From the NCBI GenBank assembly GCA_019233755.1, contig JAFAMD010000019.1, forward strand, positions 80,867 to 144,866: DNA of 64,000 bases, written 5' to 3'. The position numbers and the translations under genes were made by a program. The first letter of the stretch is position 1. Every line of letters begins with the position of its first letter. The DNA comes from Acidobacteriaceae bacterium. GTDB taxonomy: Bacteria; Acidobacteriota; Terriglobia; Bryobacterales; Bryobacteraceae. Positions 60,854 through 64,000 of this stretch are shown here, piece by piece. The notes below the pieces were generated by a model. It saw nothing but the letters and a program-made list of their open reading frames with translations, was not told the origin of the DNA and ran no database searches.

Positions 60854-62086
60854 ATGCCCGCGACCACGACCCCTGAGCCCGCAGTGTCCTCTTCATTCGA
60901 AGAGATCATGGGCCTCGAACGTAGCTATCTTCTGCAGAACTATGCCCGCTACCCGTTAGCCCTGCATCGCGGTAAGGGTTGCTACGTGTATGATCTCGAA
61001 GGCAACCGCTACCTCGACCTCATCAGCGGCATCGGGGTAAACTCGCTCGGGTACGCGCATCCGCGCATCACCAAGGTGATTAGCCAGCAGGCCAGGTTGC
61101 TGCTCCACACATCGAACCTTTACTATCACGAGTATCAGGGCCGCCTGGCGGAACGGCTCGCCAAGGCGAGCGGTCTCAACCGCAGCTTCTTCTGCAACTC
61201 CGGCACGGAGGCAATGGAAGGCGCGCTGAAGATGATTCGCGCGCACGGCAATTCCGTGTCGCCGCACAAGACCGAAATCATCTCGCTCGAAAACTCGTTC
61301 CACGGCCGCACCCTCGGTGCGCTCTCCATCACCGGCCAGGCGAAATACCGCAAGGATTTCGAGCCGCTCCTGCCCGGTGCGCGCTTCGTTCCGAGGAATG
61401 ACGTTGCTGCTCTCGAAGCAGCCGTGAACGAAAATACCGCCGGCATCGCGCTCGAGTTCATACAGGGCGAGGGCGGCATTCTCCCGGTCTCGGAAGGATT
61501 CGCCCGCAAGGCTCGCGAATTGGCCGATAAGTTCAACGCCCTGCTCGTATTCGACGAAATTCAGTGTGGCGTGGGCCGGCCCGGCGCCTACTTTGCCTAT
61601 CAGCTTCTCGATCCCGTTCTTTTGCCCGATATCGTAATCGTGGCCAAGCCCATGGCATGCGGTATCCCGCTCGGTGCGATCATCGCGAATGAGAAAGCCG
61701 CCGCGACGATCAAGTCCGGCATGCACGGGTCCACCTACGGCGGCGGACCGCTGGCCTGCCGTGTGGCGTTGGAGTTCTTCGATATCCTCGACGAACTCCT
61801 GCCCTCCATCAATTCGGTCGGCGGTTACTTCCGCATGCGGCTTACCGAAATGATGCGCGACTTCTCGTTCATCAAGGAAGTACGCGGGCAGGGACTCATG
61901 ATTGGAGTCGAGCTTACCTTCCCCTGCAAATCGCTGGTTCTTGATGGCATCCGGGAGGGGTTGCTGTTCAATTGCACGCACGATACTGTGCTGCGCTTCC
62001 TGCCTCCCTACATCCTGACCGAGCAGGATGTCGATCGCGCGCTCACGGCGCTAACCCGGATCTTCAAGAAGGCAAAACCGGCGTAA
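60854..62086 (+). CDS. argD: Acetylornithine/N-succinyl-type class III aminotransferase
   Basis: 410 residues: NSGTEAMEGALKMIRA, SLENSFHGRTLGALSITGQ, LEFIQGEGGILPVSEGF, VFDEIQCGVGRPGAYF and the PLP lysine K265 in VAKPMACGIPLGAI. The pattern and size fit ArgD (acetylornithine transaminase, arginine pathway), though related 4-aminobutyrate-type enzymes share these motifs and no other arg genes are beside it. It starts 33 bases after the protease gene and could be independently expressed. Confidence 0.84.
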   Translation: MPATTTPEPAVSSSFEEIMGLERSYLLQNYARYPLALHRGKGCYVYDLEGNRYLDLISGIGVNSLGYAHPRITKVISQQARLLLHTSNLYYHEYQGRLAERLAKASGLNRSFFCNSGTEAMEGALKMIRAHGNSVSPHKTEIISLENSFHGRTLGALSITGQAKYRKDFEPLLPGARFVPRNDVAALEAAVNENTAGIALEFIQGEGGILPVSEGFARKARELADKFNALLVFDEIQCGVGRPGAYFAYQLLDPVLLPDIVIVAKPMACGIPLGAIIANEKAAATIKSGMHGSTYGGGPLACRVALEFFDILDELLPSINSVGGYFRMRLTEMMRDFSFIKEVRGQGLMIGVELTFPCKSLVLDGIREGLLFNCTHDTVLRFLPPYILTEQDVDRALTALTRIFKKAKPA

Positions 62087-62148
62087 CCTGCAACTGTCGA
62101 TTGTCAGTTCGCGTCGGCGGTGTATCCGGGACGGGTGCAGATCAAGCT

Positions 62149-62655
62149 ATGACGTTGAAACTTCAGTCTCGGGAGTTCGAGTTTCGGAACGGACAGGTAT
62201 GGCTTATCCCGACGGATTGGGAGAAAACGGCACGCACTACGGGACGAACTCCTGCCATGCTGCAGCTTCAGCAAGGTGAAGTCAAGGATGCATCTGTCGA
62301 AGGTCCGGGTGACTTTCAGTTGCTTCTGGCAAATCTGTCGATCGCCCGATTCTCGGATAAACGCACTTTCTTCGTACCCCTATTCCTCGCCCCCGCGTTG
62401 ATCCGCATAGGTGAAGCGGAGATAATGAACGGCACTACGGTCGTTTCGATACAATCAGATGGCCTGTTTTGCGTTACGCTGTTTGATCCCCACGAGCGCA
62501 AGCCGTTGGCGCACGGAAAACTGAAACTTTCCGTGGATACTTCCACCTTTACAGTTCACGCTGATGAGAATGGAGATGTTGTATTTCTCAACATGCCGAC
62601 GTCCTACCGTATCCAACTCGGCGCCGATATGGGGATGACGATTGTCCCAATTTAG
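62149..62655 (+). CDS. Unknown protein, no family recognised
   Basis: 168 residues from ATG 62149; the frame is open from 61972 but overlaps argD upstream. The sequence is beta-rich (SREFEFRNGQVWLIPTDWEK, DFQLLLANLSIARFSD, TFFVPLFLAPALIRI, TTVVSIQSDGLFCVTLFDP) and ends LGADMGMTIVPI. No signal peptide or catalytic motif is evident. It follows argD by 62 bases without an evident promoter. Confidence 0.55.
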   Translation: MTLKLQSREFEFRNGQVWLIPTDWEKTARTTGRTPAMLQLQQGEVKDASVEGPGDFQLLLANLSIARFSDKRTFFVPLFLAPALIRIGEAEIMNGTTVVSIQSDGLFCVTLFDPHERKPLAHGKLKLSVDTSTFTVHADENGDVVFLNMPTSYRIQLGADMGMTIVPI

Positions 62656-63006
62656 ACGTCACGCGATTGCGTACAAGCGGACAGACCCCGTGAGCGTGCA
62701 TCCCTAAGTAGAGTCGCAACGGCAAGTGTGAACAAAACGCCCCGGCCCGCGTGATCATTACGTCTTCGACGCGGGGGCTGCGGGTTCGGTTGCGCTCGGC
62801 AGATCTCATGACGTGGCAAACAGGCACCCTAAAAGCGGAATGGATCGCCTGGACCGGAACAGACATAGGTCAACCTCGATCTTCATATCACTCTTGCATT
62901 AGTTACCAAAGGCGAACTTCCACGGAGGGTGCGGATACGGAATTTTTCTGAAATTAGCACATCGAAATCCGAATCCAGTTGGCCGGCGTGCTAGGTAGAT
63001 CCTGGC
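62656..63006. other. Intergenic stretch without recognised genes
   Basis: About 350 bases between the unknown protein and the PQQ-propeller promoter. Short ORFs exist on both strands but none has an RBS plus recognisable family. No terminator or tRNA was seen. Confidence 0.5.
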
Positions 63007-63035
63007 TTGAAACGAGGTCAGATCGGGAGTAAACT
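63007..63035 (+). promoter_or_regulatory. Candidate promoter of the PQQ-propeller gene
   Basis: TTGAAA at 63007-63012, an exact 17-base spacer, and TAAACT at 63030-63035, 20 bases before the ATG at 63056. A GGAG ribosome-binding box follows at 63044-63047. Confidence 0.6.
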
Positions 63036-63055
63036 CGCACTCCGGAGATTATCTG

Positions 63056-63856
63056 ATGTCGATTAAACAGGTGTTTAGTTTAATCCTGTTAAGCGCTGTC
63101 GGGATTTTCGGCTTTGCGCAAGTCCCCGTCGGGGACGAAAACGGCTGGCACACCCGGCAAAGAGTGTCCCATGACCCAAATGATTGGCCGATGTACAACC
63201 ACGATCCGCACGGTACGCGCTTTAATAGAGGGGAGCGGGCGCTTTCCATTGCATCGGTTCCACAGTTGCAACAGAAATGGATCTACCTCACCGTGGGAGA
63301 CGTCTATGCAACGCCGGTTGTTGTGCGTGACACTGTGTACGCGGGCGACACGAGCGGAACGTTCTACGCGCTGACACGCGAAGGTCAACTTCTGTGGCAA
63401 GCGACCGTTAAGGGTCCGATCACTGCAAGCGCCCTCGTCACAAACCGAATGGTGATCGTCGGTGATCAGCTTGGGTACGTGTACGGGTTGGATCGATGGA
63501 ACGGGCGGATCGTCTGGTCCATTCATCCCAATCCAAATGAGTACGCAGCTATTTACGGTTCCCCTGTGTGGGTGGGGGGTGATGATGGCGATGTCGTTTT
63601 GGGCGTGTCGTCAAATGAAGACCTGTATGGGCTCCGTAATCCGAGCTATTCGTGTTGTCATTTCAGCGGACAGGTGCTTCGGTTCCATGCTGACGATGGG
63701 AAGATCGTTTGGCAGACTTATTTGATCAGTCCGGAGGACTCGGCAAAGGGTATAGCCGGCTCCAGCGTCTGGGCATCACCAACCTACGATGAAGAGCTTC
63801 GAATGGTTTATATCGGAACAGGTAACTGCTACCCGGGTCCGGGATGCAGTGATACT
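63056..63856 (+). pseudogene. PQQ-propeller dehydrogenase-like gene, interrupted by an IS
   Basis: The first ~267 codons encode a secreted quinoprotein-propeller protein: signal peptide MSIKQVFSLILLSAVGIFGF, then DWPMYNHDPHGTRFN, VYAGDTSGTFYALTREGQLL, VYGLDRWNGRIVWSIHPNPN and a vicinal-cysteine segment PSYSCCHFSGQVLRF typical of PVA-dehydrogenase-like proteins. After GTGNCYPGPGCSDT, at about 63856, propeller homology stops and insertion-sequence DNA begins; the frame runs on uselessly to 63955. Intact relatives are 500 or more residues. The remainder must lie beyond the IS. Confidence 0.8.
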
Positions 63857-63858
63857 AG

Positions 63859-64000
63859 GAGTGTGTCCGAGAATTCTGCAAGACGGTCGCAACTAATGGA
63901 ACAGAATCGGCACATAATGATTTATGCCGAAGGGTTACCGCCCTTATCTTCCTGAGCAGGACCTTCTTCTGCCGCCGAGGCTGCACGAGTGGCTGCCGGA
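63859..64000 (+). mobile_element. Left end of an insertion sequence (IS1182-like), cut by the window edge
   Basis: Begins near GAGTGTGTCCGAGAATTCTG just after a CTAG at 63855-63858. That string has the look of a terminal inverted repeat but cannot be paired inside the window. It contains the transposase start at 63924 and breaks the PQQ-propeller gene. Confidence 0.7.
63924..64000 (+). CDS. IS1182-type transposase, N-terminal fragment
   Basis: The ATG at 63924 reads MPKGYRPYLPEQDLLLPPRL followed by HEWLPE at the window edge. The KGYRPY..(D/E)Q..LLPPSLxxWLPE start is characteristic of IS1182-family transposases. Only 25 codons are inside the window. Confidence 0.75.
   Translation, partial: MPKGYRPYLPEQDLLLPPRLHEWLP

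Noticed and set aside
62751..62951. Short ORFs on both strands in the stretch before the PQQ gene
   Set aside because: No ribosome-binding box combined with a known family; composition looks random.

Overview
The 64 kb window looks like a chromosomal segment of an Acidobacteriota member, possibly close to the Solibacter/Bryobacter group. This is inferred from gene content, not from a marker gene. The pointers are an orphan duplicated MacB/FtsX permease of the acidobacterial ADOP type (19171-21612), a TonB-receptor-like protein with an N-terminal carboxypeptidase regulatory domain (25554-29018), two further proteins built from that kind of domain (7235-10482), a PadR regulator beside an ADOP-prefix-like membrane protein (44154-45411), and high GC with frequent GTG/TTG starts. 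No rRNA, tRNA or CRISPR array was seen. Most of the window is ordinary housekeeping and accessory DNA; the only mobile element seen is the start of an IS at the right edge.

Layout. 1-3167: 3' end of cdsA, then a convergent AAA ATPase/VWA pair. 3264-7192: ornithine-cyclodeaminase-like enzyme, a small ORF coupled to efp, a small basic protein, a threonine-dehydratase-like enzyme and alkB. 7235-12757: on the minus strand, a secreted protein, an ECF sigma factor and a FecR-like protein followed in frame by an orphan domain fragment; then two overlapping secreted carboxypeptidase-regulatory-domain proteins. 12978-18908: BON protein, DUF4230-like protein, sugar isomerase-like protein, amidohydrolase, a frameshifted SGNH hydrolase and a HAD-ATPase fusion. 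19171-29666: ADOP permease, a YVTN propeller, a two-component system, an HTH protein, the giant receptor and a VOC protein. 29736-33027: copper cassette (Cys/His small protein, multicopper oxidase, TolC-like protein). 33031-35564: reverse transsulfuration pair. 35672-42178: a membrane PLC-like phosphodiesterase, then a PspA envelope-stress cluster (YbjN-like, PspA, DUF4178-like, lipoprotein) and a glycine-zipper lipoprotein. 42308-44016: a GH29 fucosidase separated by a frameshift from its signal peptide. 44154-48372: PadR and HxlR regulators with their associated genes. 48429-52406: propeller-type sensor kinase with a NarL-type regulator. 52418-55984: ilvB-ilvN-ilvC operon (minus) preceded by two overlapping leader ORFs rich in branched-chain residues and an intrinsic terminator. 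56260-62655: rhomboid protease, a metal-site-less HutI-like protein with FtcD (apparent CTG start), a double retropepsin-like protein, an ArgD-like aminotransferase and an unknown protein. 62656-64000: an intergenic stretch and a PQQ-propeller gene cut by an IS whose transposase runs off the window.

The most interesting signals are the double leader of the ilv operon, the CTG-started ftcD next to a degenerate HutI, the HAD-ATPase fusion, the EF-P with a glutamine at the usual modification site, and the conserved domain that continues in frame beyond the FecR stop codon. Three genes (SGNH hydrolase, GH29 enzyme, PQQ propeller) are broken. All family names come from reading motifs by eye; no database search was possible.
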